Source of the DNA: JAGVPT01 sp964642725
Lineage (GTDB): Bacteria; Bacteroidota; Ignavibacteria; UBA10030; UBA8401
DNA length: 64,000 nt
Reading direction: 5' to 3'
Assembly: GCA_964642725.1 (NCBI GenBank)
Contig: CAZXQG010000006.1
Coordinates: 42,918 to 106,917 of the forward strand
Both the position numbers and the translations under genes were made by a program. Below the pieces are notes generated by a model. It was given only the letters and a program-made list of their open reading frames with translations. It was not told the DNA's origin and did not search any database. Positions 15,865 through 23,883 of this stretch are shown here, piece after piece (within the stretch, counting starts at the first letter, position 1; each line of letters opens with the position of its first letter).

Positions 15865-16893
15865 ATGAAAGCTCTCGTATTTCGTGGTCCCGGTAAAATC
15901 GCTCTAGAAGAAAAACAGAAACCTTCGGTAAAAGAAACTACCGATGCAGTCGTGAAGGTCACTCATACGACAATCTGTGGCACGGACCTTCACATCATGA
16001 AGGGCGACGTACCGGCTGTCACCGATGGCCGGATACTTGGGCATGAAGGCGTTGGTGTTGTCGAAGATGTTGGCGCGGGTGTTTCGAATTTCAGGATCGG
16101 GGATAAAGTGTTGATATCGTGCATTACCTCGTGCGGTGAATGCGAATATTGCAGGCGAGAGATGTATTCCCACTGCGAGCATGGCGGTTGGATTCTCGGG
16201 AATACGATCGACGGGACACAGGCAGAATATGTCAGGATACCGCATGCGGACACAAGCCTCTACCGTATTCCTGATAACTTTGATGAAGAAGCTCTCGTGA
16301 TGGTAAGCGACATTCTTCCGACCGGGTTTGAATGCGGTGTTCTTAAAGGCCAGGTAAAACCCGGAGATGTTATAGCAATCGTCGGCGCAGGGCCTGTCGG
16401 ACTTGCGGCGCTGCTCACTGCGCAATTCTATTCCCCTTCAGAGATCATTATGGTGGATACGGATGAGAACCGGCTTGAAGTCGCGAAAACGTTCGGGGCG
16501 ACGAAGGTCGTCCACGCCAACGCCGTCGAGGAAATAATGAAGCTCACTCACGGCAAGGGTGTCGATGTCTCTATTGAAGCCGTCGGCATTCGCGATACAT
16601 TTGACATTTGTCAGTCGATCGTCGCACCCGGCGGCCATATCGCTAACATCGGTGTGCACGGTAAAAGCGTCGAGCTGCATTTGGAAAAGCTCTGGTCGCA
16701 AAACGTCACGATCACGACACGGCTGGTGGATACCGTATCGCTGCCGATGTTGTTGAAAAGTGTTTTATCAGGGAAGCTCAAACCCGGTCAGCTCATTACT
16801 CATCACTTCGCACTCAATGAGATCGCGAAGGCGTATGCCACATTCGGAAACGCCGCAAAAGAAAAAGCGATCAAAGTTATTATTACGACTTAA
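15865..16893 (+). CDS. Zinc-dependent alcohol dehydrogenase (MDR family)
   Basis: The reading frame is open from a GTG at 15796, but homology begins at the ATG at 15865 ('MKALVFRGPGKIAL'), giving 342 residues. Catalytic zinc ligands are C37-type 'TTICGTDLH', the His/Glu of 'GHEGVGVVEDVG', and a downstream acidic residue. The structural zinc loop 'CGECEYCRREMYSHC' has all four Cys. The NAD(P) motif is 'IVGAGPVGLAAL'. The family oxidises or reduces secondary and primary alcohols/aldehydes. It is a close paralogue of the gene at 48032. Just upstream is DoxX and just downstream a lipoprotein. Confidence 0.87.
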   Translation: MKALVFRGPGKIALEEKQKPSVKETTDAVVKVTHTTICGTDLHIMKGDVPAVTDGRILGHEGVGVVEDVGAGVSNFRIGDKVLISCITSCGECEYCRREMYSHCEHGGWILGNTIDGTQAEYVRIPHADTSLYRIPDNFDEEALVMVSDILPTGFECGVLKGQVKPGDVIAIVGAGPVGLAALLTAQFYSPSEIIMVDTDENRLEVAKTFGATKVVHANAVEEIMKLTHGKGVDVSIEAVGIRDTFDICQSIVAPGGHIANIGVHGKSVELHLEKLWSQNVTITTRLVDTVSLPMLLKSVLSGKLKPGQLITHHFALNEIAKAYATFGNAAKEKAIKVIITT

Positions 16894-16909
16894 GGAAAGA
16901 GGCATCACT

Positions 16910-17542
16910 ATGAGATTACATCGTGTATTCGTTGCAGGAATAGTTCTTAGTTCGTTTATCCTGTTGGCCGGCTGTGCATCGTCAGAACTCGTCGACATCT
17001 GGAGCGATTCGTCGGTCCCCCTTCCTTCGCTGAAGAAGGTGCTTATCATTTCTGTCGGCAAGAATCCGGTGAAGCGGCGTATTTGGGAAGATGCCTTCAG
17101 CGTTGAGTTGGCAAAACATAACGTTGCGGCGATCCCATCATACCGCTCGTTTCCTGATTCAGTCCCGGATACGGTTCAGGTTATTGAGATCGTTAAAACA
17201 AATAGCTTCGACGGAGTTCTGATCACCCGCTGGCTTCCCCCGGAAATGAATACTCATTACGTGCAGGGAGAGGTGACGAAGGACTATGATGTGAGATATA
17301 ATCGCGGCGAAAACGGCTTCATCACCTATTATCGGTACATTCAGCATGCTGGAACAATCGATTCTCAAAAAGTAAACCTTCGCGCTATTGACGTATGGAC
17401 GACCAGTGGCGAAGGGCGATTGATTTGGAGCGCCACGAGCGAAACGCCCGAACCAAACTCAATGGAAGAAGTCCGGCCTGAAATTGCTAAGCTTGTTATT
17501 GCCGAATTGACAGATCGCGGCATTATTGCTTCAGAGCGGTAA
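16910..17542 (+). CDS. Putative lipoprotein, unknown function
   Basis: The ATG at 16910 follows GGAAAGAGG and starts a lipoprotein signal ('SFILLAGCASSELVDIW'), so the upstream in-frame extension inside the dehydrogenase is not used. The mature part (about 190 residues) has an alpha/beta pattern: 'SLKKVLIISVGKNPVKRRI' and 'NSFDGVLITRWL' near the front, and 'LIWSATSETPEPNS' then 'IAKLVIAELTDRGII' near the end. The layout resembles small lipoproteins of the DUF4136/TolB-N-like type that gather at the outer membrane, but I cannot name a family with confidence. It is probably co-transcribed with the dehydrogenase. Confidence 0.7.
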   Translation: MRLHRVFVAGIVLSSFILLAGCASSELVDIWSDSSVPLPSLKKVLIISVGKNPVKRRIWEDAFSVELAKHNVAAIPSYRSFPDSVPDTVQVIEIVKTNSFDGVLITRWLPPEMNTHYVQGEVTKDYDVRYNRGENGFITYYRYIQHAGTIDSQKVNLRAIDVWTTSGEGRLIWSATSETPEPNSMEEVRPEIAKLVIAELTDRGIIASER

Positions 17543-17595
17543 AGGAAACCGGATTGTCTCGTTACTGTCCGGGAAAATATTCTGCGGAACGAATC

Positions 17596-17685
17596 ATGTT
17601 TAAGGATATAGATTCGATGAGAATTTTTAGAACTATCGCGATACTACTCATAATTATGTTTATAGCTGTACCGACCGGAATATGA
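17596..17685 (+). CDS. Possible 29-residue hydrophobic peptide
   Basis: A short frame with ATGs at 17596 and 17617; the shorter version reads 'MRIFRTIAILLIIMFIAVPT', a single hydrophobic span. It ends five bases before the LysE-type gene and could be a leader or toxin-like peptide. No clear ribosome site is present, so this is tentative. Confidence 0.25.
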   Translation: MFKDIDSMRIFRTIAILLIIMFIAVPTGI

Positions 17686-17689
17686 GACC

Positions 17690-18301
17690 ATGGAACCAAT
17701 TTTTTTTCTCAAAGGACTTATCATTGGATTTGGGATGGCGGTGCCAATCGGTCCGGTCGGCGTACTCTGCATCCGCAAGACTCTGATCGGTGGACACTTG
17801 CGCGGGCTGGTCATCGGTCTGGGGGCCGCAACGGCGGATTCCCTTTTTGGCAGTATCGCAGCATTCGGCCTCACCTTTGTCTCCGACGTGATCACCAGCC
17901 AGCACTTCTGGCTGCGCCTAGTTGGAGGTGGAATCCTTCTTTTTCTTGGGATAAGAACATTCCGAGCTAAACGCAAAGATCCTGTCATTCCTTACGAAAA
18001 CAGAGGACTGCTGGGATCGTACATTTCTGCTTTTCTCCTCGTGCTCACAAATCCGGTAACTATTTTTGCTTTTGTCGCCGTGTTCGCTGCCTTTGGGCTC
18101 GGGCATAAACTGTTTGTCGTTTCGGCCTGCATTCTTGTGCTCGGAGTGTTCACGGGTTCTGGTTTATGGTTTCTGGTACTTAGTTACGTGGCAACAATCT
18201 TCAGAAAAAAACTCGACTCCGACGGACTCAGATGGGTCAACAGGATCGCAGGCGTTTTAATCATCCTATCCGGGGCTGCGGCCCTTGTGAGTTTGATATG
18301 A
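17690..18301 (+). CDS. LysE family amino-acid/metabolite exporter
   Basis: A 203-residue protein with about six membrane spans and the LysE/RhtB start 'KGLIIGFGMAVPIGPVGVLC' followed by 'GLVIGLGAATADSLFG'. It has the usual length of the family (about 200-210 residues). Members export amino acids such as lysine or threonine, or other small metabolites; substrate cannot be told from sequence. It has weak translation signals (no strong SD before the ATG) and is followed by a hairpin. Confidence 0.82.
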   Translation: MEPIFFLKGLIIGFGMAVPIGPVGVLCIRKTLIGGHLRGLVIGLGAATADSLFGSIAAFGLTFVSDVITSQHFWLRLVGGGILLFLGIRTFRAKRKDPVIPYENRGLLGSYISAFLLVLTNPVTIFAFVAVFAAFGLGHKLFVVSACILVLGVFTGSGLWFLVLSYVATIFRKKLDSDGLRWVNRIAGVLIILSGAAALVSLI

Positions 18302-18315
18302 GATCAGCTTTTATT

Positions 18316-18332
18316 GCCGTCCAAAGGACGGC
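18316..18332 (+). terminator. Short hairpin, possible terminator
   Basis: GCCGTCC-AAA-GGACGGC is a perfect 7-bp inverted repeat starting 14 bases after the LysE stop codon. The following GTTTAT is only a weak T-run, so termination efficiency is uncertain. Confidence 0.5.
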
Positions 18333-18380
18333 GTTTATCATGACAACATCAATTAAATCTAGCAGACGAAGGGCAATCCG

Positions 18381-18782
18381 ATGTCAAACAATGTAGGCGT
18401 GTGGATAGACCATAAGAAAGCGGTCGTTGTTCGAATAACTGATGGTGTAGAGGTAGTGCATTCCATCGCATCCGGCATGGAAAAACATGTTCGGTTCTCA
18501 GGCGGAAAACCGGAGGATCAGCAAGGGCACCGCTTCTCCAACCATCTCAAGGAATACTATGACAGAGTCATTTCATTCCTTCATCATGCCGATTCCATTC
18601 TCATTCTTGGCCCGGGTGAAGCGAAGGGCGAATTTGAAAAACGCCTTGACACTGAATCATTCGGTTCCCAAATAGTCGGCATAGAAACAGAGGATAAAAT
18701 GACCGACCACCAGATCGCGGCAAAGGTCCGTGAACACTTTCTTATTCAAACTGAGCTAATCCACGAAGATAAAAAAAACTAA
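18381..18782 (+). CDS. eRF1/baeRF-like small protein, unknown function
   Basis: A 133-residue soluble protein. 'GVWIDHKKAVVVRI' at the start and 'ILILGPGEAKGEFEKRL' near residue 75-92 resemble the RNase-H-like/L7Ae-like parts of release-factor-related bacterial proteins (baeRF-type). Such proteins are suspected to act at ribosomes under stress; this is family-level inference only. It is preceded by GAAGGG eight bases from the ATG and followed by bacterioferritin. Comparable single-domain proteins tend to be annotated as hypothetical. Confidence 0.6.
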   Translation: MSNNVGVWIDHKKAVVVRITDGVEVVHSIASGMEKHVRFSGGKPEDQQGHRFSNHLKEYYDRVISFLHHADSILILGPGEAKGEFEKRLDTESFGSQIVGIETEDKMTDHQIAAKVREHFLIQTELIHEDKKN

Positions 18783-18827
18783 GAGGGTTTTGGTAGGCTG
18801 CAGGCAAATAGTAGAAGGAGAACGCGT

Positions 18828-19307
18828 ATGAAAGGCAATGAAAAAGTAATCACGGTACTCAATCAGTTATTAGCCGATGAGCTTACCGCCATCAACCAAT
18901 ATATGGTGCACTCCGAGATGTGTGAAAACTGGGGGTATGCGAAGCTTCACGCGGGTATCAGAAAACAAGCGATGGATGAAATGCACCATGCCGAGTGGCT
19001 GATCGAACGGATAATATTTTTTGAGGGTGTGCCGATCGTTTCTAAACTTAACCCGATAAAAATCGGCAAGACCGTATCGGAAATGATCAAGAACGACAAC
19101 AACGATGAACTTGGCGCGGTGCGCTCCTACAATGAAGGGATCAAGCTCGCCCGTTCGATTGAGGATCAAGGTACCGTTGAACTGCTCTCGAAAATACTGA
19201 AGATGGAAGAAGGCCACGTCGATTGGGCCGAAATACAACGCGCGCAGATCGAACAAATGGGAATGGAAAATTATCTGGTTAATCAAGCCGAAGGCGCGGC
19301 AACGTAA
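18828..19307 (+). CDS. bfr: Bacterioferritin
   Basis: A 159-residue ferritin-like protein of normal family length. The di-iron ferroxidase ligands are visible: Glu of 'LLADELTAINQY', Glu/His of 'MDEMHHAEWLIERI', and Glu/His of 'KMEEGHVDW'. The Met in 'MDEMHHAEW' matches the haem-binding Met of bacterioferritins. It stores iron and consumes peroxide in the cytoplasm as a 24-mer. A strong AGAAGGAG site precedes the ATG. The neighbourhood (catalase, DoxX, small stress membrane proteins) fits oxidative stress defence. Confidence 0.93.
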   Translation: MKGNEKVITVLNQLLADELTAINQYMVHSEMCENWGYAKLHAGIRKQAMDEMHHAEWLIERIIFFEGVPIVSKLNPIKIGKTVSEMIKNDNNDELGAVRSYNEGIKLARSIEDQGTVELLSKILKMEEGHVDWAEIQRAQIEQMGMENYLVNQAEGAAT

Positions 19308-19391
19308 TTTGCCGTTTACCACAACGGCGGAAATTTTGATTCACGGATCGCTGCTGTTTGAACACCAAATTAAAAAGAAAGGATGCTCGTT

Positions 19392-19541
19392 ATGCTTTAC
19401 ACTATCGCTGTTCTGCTCGTCGTATTCTGGCTTCTCGGAATAGTTTCTTCCTACACCATGGGAGGATTAATTCACGTTCTTCTCGTTATCGCCATCGTGG
19501 TCGTGCTGGTGAGAGTGATCAGCGGACGAAAAGCCGTCTGA
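19392..19541 (+). CDS. lmo0937 family small membrane protein (49 residues)
   Basis: A short gene with AAAGGA eight bases before its ATG. It has two membrane spans: 'MLYTIAVLLVVFWLLGIVSS' and 'IHVLLVIAIVVVLVRVISG'. The pattern 'LL.V.WLLG......GGLIH.LLVIA' is that of the lmo0937 family, a tiny two-span protein common in stress-gene clusters. Function is unknown. The next gene (DUF3185) is of the same type and 46 bases away. Confidence 0.85.
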   Translation: MLYTIAVLLVVFWLLGIVSSYTMGGLIHVLLVIAIVVVLVRVISGRKAV

Positions 19542-19587
19542 CTTCTTCACGAGATTAAGATCAGAAAATCGAATCGAGGGTTTGTCC

Positions 19588-19794
19588 ATGAACAAAGCAA
19601 TCTCGCTCGCAATTCTTGCCGGCGGCGTTCTTCTTCTGATATTAGGGATCAACGCGTATAATTCGTCCAGCTCCGATTTCTCTCGTTTCTTCACCGGCTC
19701 GGCCACCGATAAGTCGATATGGATGCTTGTCGGAGGCGCAGTCGCGGCAGTTCTGGGACTTGTTGGTTTATTGCGCGGGTCAAAAACAGTTTGA
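19588..19794 (+). CDS. DUF3185 family small membrane protein
   Basis: The ATG at 19588 follows CGAGGG; the frame can be read from a TTG at 19582 but that is unlikely. The 68 residues hold two spans, 'ISLAILAGGVLLLILGINA' and 'SIWMLVGGAVAAVLGLVGLL', separated by a polar loop ('SSSSDFSRFFTGSATDK'). This is the DUF3185 pattern. The role is unknown; it co-occurs with lmo0937, CsbD and DUF6600 genes in many environmental bacteria (from general knowledge). Confidence 0.85.
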   Translation: MNKAISLAILAGGVLLLILGINAYNSSSSDFSRFFTGSATDKSIWMLVGGAVAAVLGLVGLLRGSKTV

Positions 19795-19831
19795 GTGTTG
19801 GATGAAAATGAAAACGGTGAAGGATATTACC

Positions 19832-20965
19832 ATGAGATCGTCAAAAGTTTTCTTCTTGTTTGCAGCATTGAGTGCGGCGGCGTGGCTGCTGCCGCGGGAA
19901 ACATCTGCGCAGCAGGTTTCAGTAAGCTATCAGCGGTTTTATGATGATTTGAGCCCTTATGGAAGGTGGGTAGAATATCCAAATTACGGATACGTTTGGA
20001 TACCCAATGGAAATTCCGGATTCAGCCCTTATGCAACAGCCGGCCACTGGGTTCTTACCGTTGACGGTTGGACGTGGGTTTCCGATTATCCCTGGGGATG
20101 GGCAGCGTTCCACTATGGCCGCTGGGACTACGACAATGGTTACGGATGGTTTTGGGTTCCTGGAGATGAGTGGGGTCCCGCCTGGGTATCCTGGAGAAGG
20201 TCTCCCGGATATTACGGATGGGCACCTCTAAGGCCTGGTGTGAGCATAAGTGTGACTTTCGGGGGGGAATACCACGAGCGAAATGAAAGCTGGATATTTG
20301 TAAGAGACAGGGATATTACGAGGTCAGACGTTAGTCGGCATTATATCAATCGAAACAGAAATGTTACGATCATCAATAATTCAACGGTGATAGTCAATAA
20401 TCGAAGAGATGACAAGCGCAATGTCACATATGTTACCGGCCCCGACAGATCTGACGTCCAAAAAGTTACTCACAGATCTGTGAATGTGGTTGCTATGCGG
20501 GAGATCACTCAGCCGGGACAGCGCATGAGCAATGGCGAAATGCAAGTATACAGGCCGCATGTTCAAAGAAGCACCGGCAACGGACAGAACCCAGTTCCAT
20601 CAAAGGTGACGAAATTGAATGAGGTAAAGCCGGCATCGGAAAAACTTGCCGTTAATCGTCAGGAACAACCGCGAGCGACGACTCCACCCCCCAAAAATCA
20701 CCCGCAACCGGCGCTGAATGTTCATTCATCTGACAATAAGGCAACGGAACAGCACCCGCGTACAGTGAATCCACCCCCAAAGAGCCAACCGTCACAGCCG
20801 CGGAATGTTCGTTCATCCATCAATACGAGAATGGCACAACAACCGAAGTTCGCGAAATCACCCGCAAAGAGTCAGCCGCCGCGGCCTCGTAATGCTGCAC
20901 CACCTAAAAGAATTACTCAGCAACGGCCTCCGCATCCGAATCCGCCGGAACGAAAAGAAAGATAG
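19832..20965 (+). CDS. DUF6600 protein with Pro-rich tail
   Basis: The ATG at 19832 has GAAGGA seven bases upstream and begins a signal peptide ('LPRETSAQQ'), giving 377 residues. Residues ~32-150 are rich in Tyr, Trp and Gly: 'FYDDLSPYGRWVEYPNYG', 'GHWVLTVDGWTWVSDYPWG', 'GRWDYDNGYGWFWVPG', 'WGPAWVSWRRSPGYYGW'. This is the DUF6600 domain, found in secreted or periplasmic proteins of unknown role. Residues ~230-377 are low-complexity, with 'PPPKNHPQPALNVHSS'-type units repeated three times with variation. The tail is basic and proline-rich and may contact the cell wall (inference). Confidence 0.82.
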   Translation: MRSSKVFFLFAALSAAAWLLPRETSAQQVSVSYQRFYDDLSPYGRWVEYPNYGYVWIPNGNSGFSPYATAGHWVLTVDGWTWVSDYPWGWAAFHYGRWDYDNGYGWFWVPGDEWGPAWVSWRRSPGYYGWAPLRPGVSISVTFGGEYHERNESWIFVRDRDITRSDVSRHYINRNRNVTIINNSTVIVNNRRDDKRNVTYVTGPDRSDVQKVTHRSVNVVAMREITQPGQRMSNGEMQVYRPHVQRSTGNGQNPVPSKVTKLNEVKPASEKLAVNRQEQPRATTPPPKNHPQPALNVHSSDNKATEQHPRTVNPPPKSQPSQPRNVRSSINTRMAQQPKFAKSPAKSQPPRPRNAAPPKRITQQRPPHPNPPERKER

Positions 20966-20977
20966 GAAATGGGGCTT

Positions 20978-21061
20978 ATGAAAAATAAAACATCAGCAAT
21001 GATCGCGCCTGTTCTTCTGATTGTCGATGGCAGGAAGCGTTTTAAATTCGGAAAGTGGTGA
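20978..21061 (+). CDS. Possible 27-residue peptide or leader
   Basis: The frame starts with an ATG (AGGAAATGGGGCTT upstream) and ends three bases before the next gene's ATG. It reads 'MKNKTSAMIAPVLLIVDG' then a basic end. The first residues resemble the signal peptides of the two lipoproteins that follow ('MKNN..', 'MKNH..'), so it may be the eroded start of a third copy. Confidence 0.25.
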   Translation: MKNKTSAMIAPVLLIVDGRKRFKFGKW

Positions 21062-21064
21062 ACC

Positions 21065-21505
21065 ATGAAAAATAATATTTTTGCAATTGCTGTCATCGGT
21101 TGCATGGCAGTAACACTATCGGCTGGATGCGGGAAAACATCCGATCAAAAAATTGAAATTGTGAAGGAAAATGCGAGGGACGCCCAGCGGTCGTGGCAGG
21201 CGGCCGAAACTGAGTATTCTTCAGACTGGCAGACATTCTTTCACGAGTCCGACCAGGCAATCGACGTGAATGAAAAAAGGATCAATGCCTTCAAAAAGGA
21301 TATGGAAAAGGCCGGCTCCAAGGTCAGTTCGAAGTACGTCAAAAATGTGGCAGCATTGGAACAGAAAAACCATGACATGAAGAAAAAATTGAAAGAGTAT
21401 AAGGATGAAGGACCGGTAAAATGGGAAGAGTTCAAGACGAACTTCAAGCATGATATGGACGGGATGGAAAAAACGATGACTGATTTATTCAAAGATAATG
21501 CTTAA
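21065..21505 (+). CDS. Small lipoprotein with helical domain (copy 1 of a tandem pair)
   Basis: A 146-residue lipoprotein: signal ending 'VTLSAGCGKTSDQK' (lipobox Cys about residue 22). The rest is highly charged and helical, with 'NARDAQRSWQAAETEYSSDW', 'EKRINAFKKDMEKAGSK' and 'KWEEFKTNFKHDMDGMEKTM'. It probably forms a helical bundle or coiled coil anchored in a membrane. I recognise no named family; similar sll1483/'DUF-like' helical lipoproteins occur in Bacteroidota. The next gene has the same length and pattern. Confidence 0.75.
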   Translation: MKNNIFAIAVIGCMAVTLSAGCGKTSDQKIEIVKENARDAQRSWQAAETEYSSDWQTFFHESDQAIDVNEKRINAFKKDMEKAGSKVSSKYVKNVAALEQKNHDMKKKLKEYKDEGPVKWEEFKTNFKHDMDGMEKTMTDLFKDNA

Positions 21506-21556
21506 TAACAATTCATTTACCTGAGCGGATATTCAAACGTTTCAAATGAGCAAACC

Positions 21557-21997
21557 GTGAAAAATCATTTTTTTATCCTTGTTGTCACAGGGTGCATGGC
21601 AGTTACTTTTTTGACGGGATGCGGGGAATCACCGGAACAGAAAGTTGAAAATGCTTTGGATAATTCAGGATATGCACCGCAGGATCCAAGAGACGGTCAA
21701 ACGGAATATGAAGCGAAATGGCGAAGGTTCAAACGCGTATCTGAACATACAATAAAAGCGAATGAATACAGGATTGAGGCATTTAAGGAAAAAATGGAAG
21801 AAGCCGGTCCTGCATTCAAAGCAAAGTACCGCAATGAAGCGGCGGTGTTGGAGCTAAAAAACCTCATACTCAAGAAGGAGTTGGGAGAATATAAGGACGG
21901 GGGACAAGTAAAGTGGGAAAAGTTCAGGACGAACTTCAATGATGATATCGACGGAGTCGGAAGGTCCATGACGGCGTTATTCAAAGATGACGGCTAG
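21557..21997 (+). CDS. Small lipoprotein with helical domain (copy 2 of a tandem pair)
   Basis: It starts with GTG and is 146 residues long, exactly the length of copy 1. It shows the same signal ('GCMAVTFLTGCGESPEQK'), the same central helix ('NEYRIEAFKEKMEEAGPAF') and the same end ('VKWEKFRTNFNDDIDGVG'). Overall about half of the residues match. This is a tandem duplication with divergence. No ribosome site stands out before the GTG, so it may depend on read-through from copy 1. Confidence 0.72.
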   Translation: MKNHFFILVVTGCMAVTFLTGCGESPEQKVENALDNSGYAPQDPRDGQTEYEAKWRRFKRVSEHTIKANEYRIEAFKEKMEEAGPAFKAKYRNEAAVLELKNLILKKELGEYKDGGQVKWEKFRTNFNDDIDGVGRSMTALFKDDG

Positions 21998-22140
21998 TCC
22001 CTGTAACAAAGCTTGGACGCTCACGCATGAACGCACAGCACATCAATCAACAACGCTATGCTTCATCCTGACATACCGGCTTGATGATGGATCGGATCTT
22101 GACCAAAACAAAATAGATATCGAAAGAAGAGAGTAGGAAT

Positions 22141-23808
22141 ATGATAACGTCGGAGTTCACGGTGGGAGAATACCTGCTCGCCAGGCTGAAAGAGATCGGG
22201 GTGGATCATCTCTTTGGTGTGCCCGGAGATTTTGTCCTGGGATTTTTCAACCAGGTACTGAAAAGCGAGGTGGAGTATGTCGGAACATGCAATGAACTCA
22301 ATGCTGCGTACGCCGCCGACGGGTACGCGCGTATTCGCGGCATCGGTGCTTTTTCCTCAACGTTTGGAGTCGGAGAACTCAGCGCCATCAACGGCGTAGC
22401 CGGCGCGTTTGCGGAAAGAGTGCCGGTGGTGGTGATCACCGGATCCCCTGCGACAAAGAACTTTCGAACACGGCCGCTGCTCCATCATACGCTCGGCGAT
22501 TATCAGATTCCTTTGAGGATGTTTGAAAAAATCACCGTTGCTTCTACCGAGCTTGTTTCGGCAGAGACGGCTCCTGCCGAGATCGACCGGGTGTTATTGG
22601 CGTGTCTTTCTCATCAGCAGCCCGTGTACATCAGCTTTCCATCCGATATGGTGATGGAGAAATGCCCGCGGCCAGGCCCTTTTCCTTTTCCGGGACATCC
22701 TCATAGTGATCCGGGCGCGCTTGCAGAGGCGATCAAGGAAACCCTTGGAATGCTTGAAAAAGCGCAGAAGCCGGTCGTGATCGGCGATGTGGAGTTGATA
22801 CGCTTCAAGCTTCAAAAAGATTTCGCCGGCTTTCTCGACAAAACTGGTTTTCCGTATGTCACCATGATGCTCGGCAAAACTCTACTTTCAGAACACCACC
22901 CGCAATTCATCGGGCTCTTTGAAGGAGACCGGAGCCGCGAGTACGTTCGGAATCGCGTCGAGTCGGCTGACTGCATCCTGCAGCTCGGCGGCCTGATGTC
23001 CGATTTCAACACGGGGGGCTTTACCACGAATCTTGACGACTCACTGTTGATCAGCGGGAACATCGGCTGTGTGAAAATTAAGCACCACTATTACGACAAT
23101 GTCCATCTCCATGATTTTATTCTTGGCCTGACGGAAAAAATCTCACGACGGGATCCAGCCACCCTCGACGTCAAACCTGCCGCCGACGAATGTGTTCACC
23201 GGCAGACTAAGCCGTACCGGCCTGATGCATCGAAGCCGTTGACGATCAAGCGCTTCTTCGACCGTATGAGTCACTTTATTGAGAACGATTCAATCGTCGT
23301 TGCTGAAACCGGCGTAGCTCTCTTCAGTGCCGCGGAGATGTTAATGCCCGAAGGGACAAAGTTCATAGGGCAGACGTTTTACGGATCGATCGGCTATACG
23401 GTGGGGGCCACCCTGGGCGCTTCCATCGCTGCGAAAGAACGCCGTGTTGTGCTGTTTGTGGGCGACGGCGCTTTTCAGGTTACGTGCCAGGACCTTTCGA
23501 CAATGATACGAAACAATCTCAAGCCCGTCATTTTCCTTCTTAATAATGACGGCTATACTATAGAACGGGTGATCGTCGATCATACATACAACGACATCCA
23601 GCCGTGGCACTATCATAAACTCCCTGAGGTATTCGGAGGCGGGCTAGGTCTTGATGTCCGCACGGAGGGGGAGCTTGAAGATGCATTGGTCAAAGCTGCC
23701 AAAGCGGACTGCCTCGTCTTCATTGAAATTCACACCGGGCGGATGGATTGTCCCGAGTCGCTTCGCAGCGCCGGACGATCGATGGCAAAGACAAATCAGC
23801 TCGATTAG
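22141..23808 (+). CDS. Thiamine-diphosphate-dependent 2-oxo-acid decarboxylase (pyruvate/indolepyruvate type)
   Basis: A 555-residue enzyme of the usual length for pyruvate and indolepyruvate decarboxylases. Visible signature residues: E52 in 'CNELNAAYAADGYAR' (activates ThDP), the His pair at ~115-116 in 'LLHHTLGDY', D30 of 'GVPGDF', and the ThDP/Mg motif 'GDGAFQVTCQDLSTM' ending 'NNDGYTIERVI' (~443-475). It removes CO2 from a 2-oxo-acid to give an aldehyde. With the two alcohol dehydrogenases in this window it could make ethanol or a fusel alcohol (inference). Substrate preference (pyruvate, phenylpyruvate, indolepyruvate) cannot be decided. It stands alone with AGGA before the ATG. Confidence 0.88.
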   Translation: MITSEFTVGEYLLARLKEIGVDHLFGVPGDFVLGFFNQVLKSEVEYVGTCNELNAAYAADGYARIRGIGAFSSTFGVGELSAINGVAGAFAERVPVVVITGSPATKNFRTRPLLHHTLGDYQIPLRMFEKITVASTELVSAETAPAEIDRVLLACLSHQQPVYISFPSDMVMEKCPRPGPFPFPGHPHSDPGALAEAIKETLGMLEKAQKPVVIGDVELIRFKLQKDFAGFLDKTGFPYVTMMLGKTLLSEHHPQFIGLFEGDRSREYVRNRVESADCILQLGGLMSDFNTGGFTTNLDDSLLISGNIGCVKIKHHYYDNVHLHDFILGLTEKISRRDPATLDVKPAADECVHRQTKPYRPDASKPLTIKRFFDRMSHFIENDSIVVAETGVALFSAAEMLMPEGTKFIGQTFYGSIGYTVGATLGASIAAKERRVVLFVGDGAFQVTCQDLSTMIRNNLKPVIFLLNNDGYTIERVIVDHTYNDIQPWHYHKLPEVFGGGLGLDVRTEGELEDALVKAAKADCLVFIEIHTGRMDCPESLRSAGRSMAKTNQLD

Positions 23809-23883
23809 TACGGGAGGGAATTCGGTTGCGGTGGAAAATTTTTTCCGTTCTTTGTAAGGCGATGACGATCCCAAAAAAACGAC

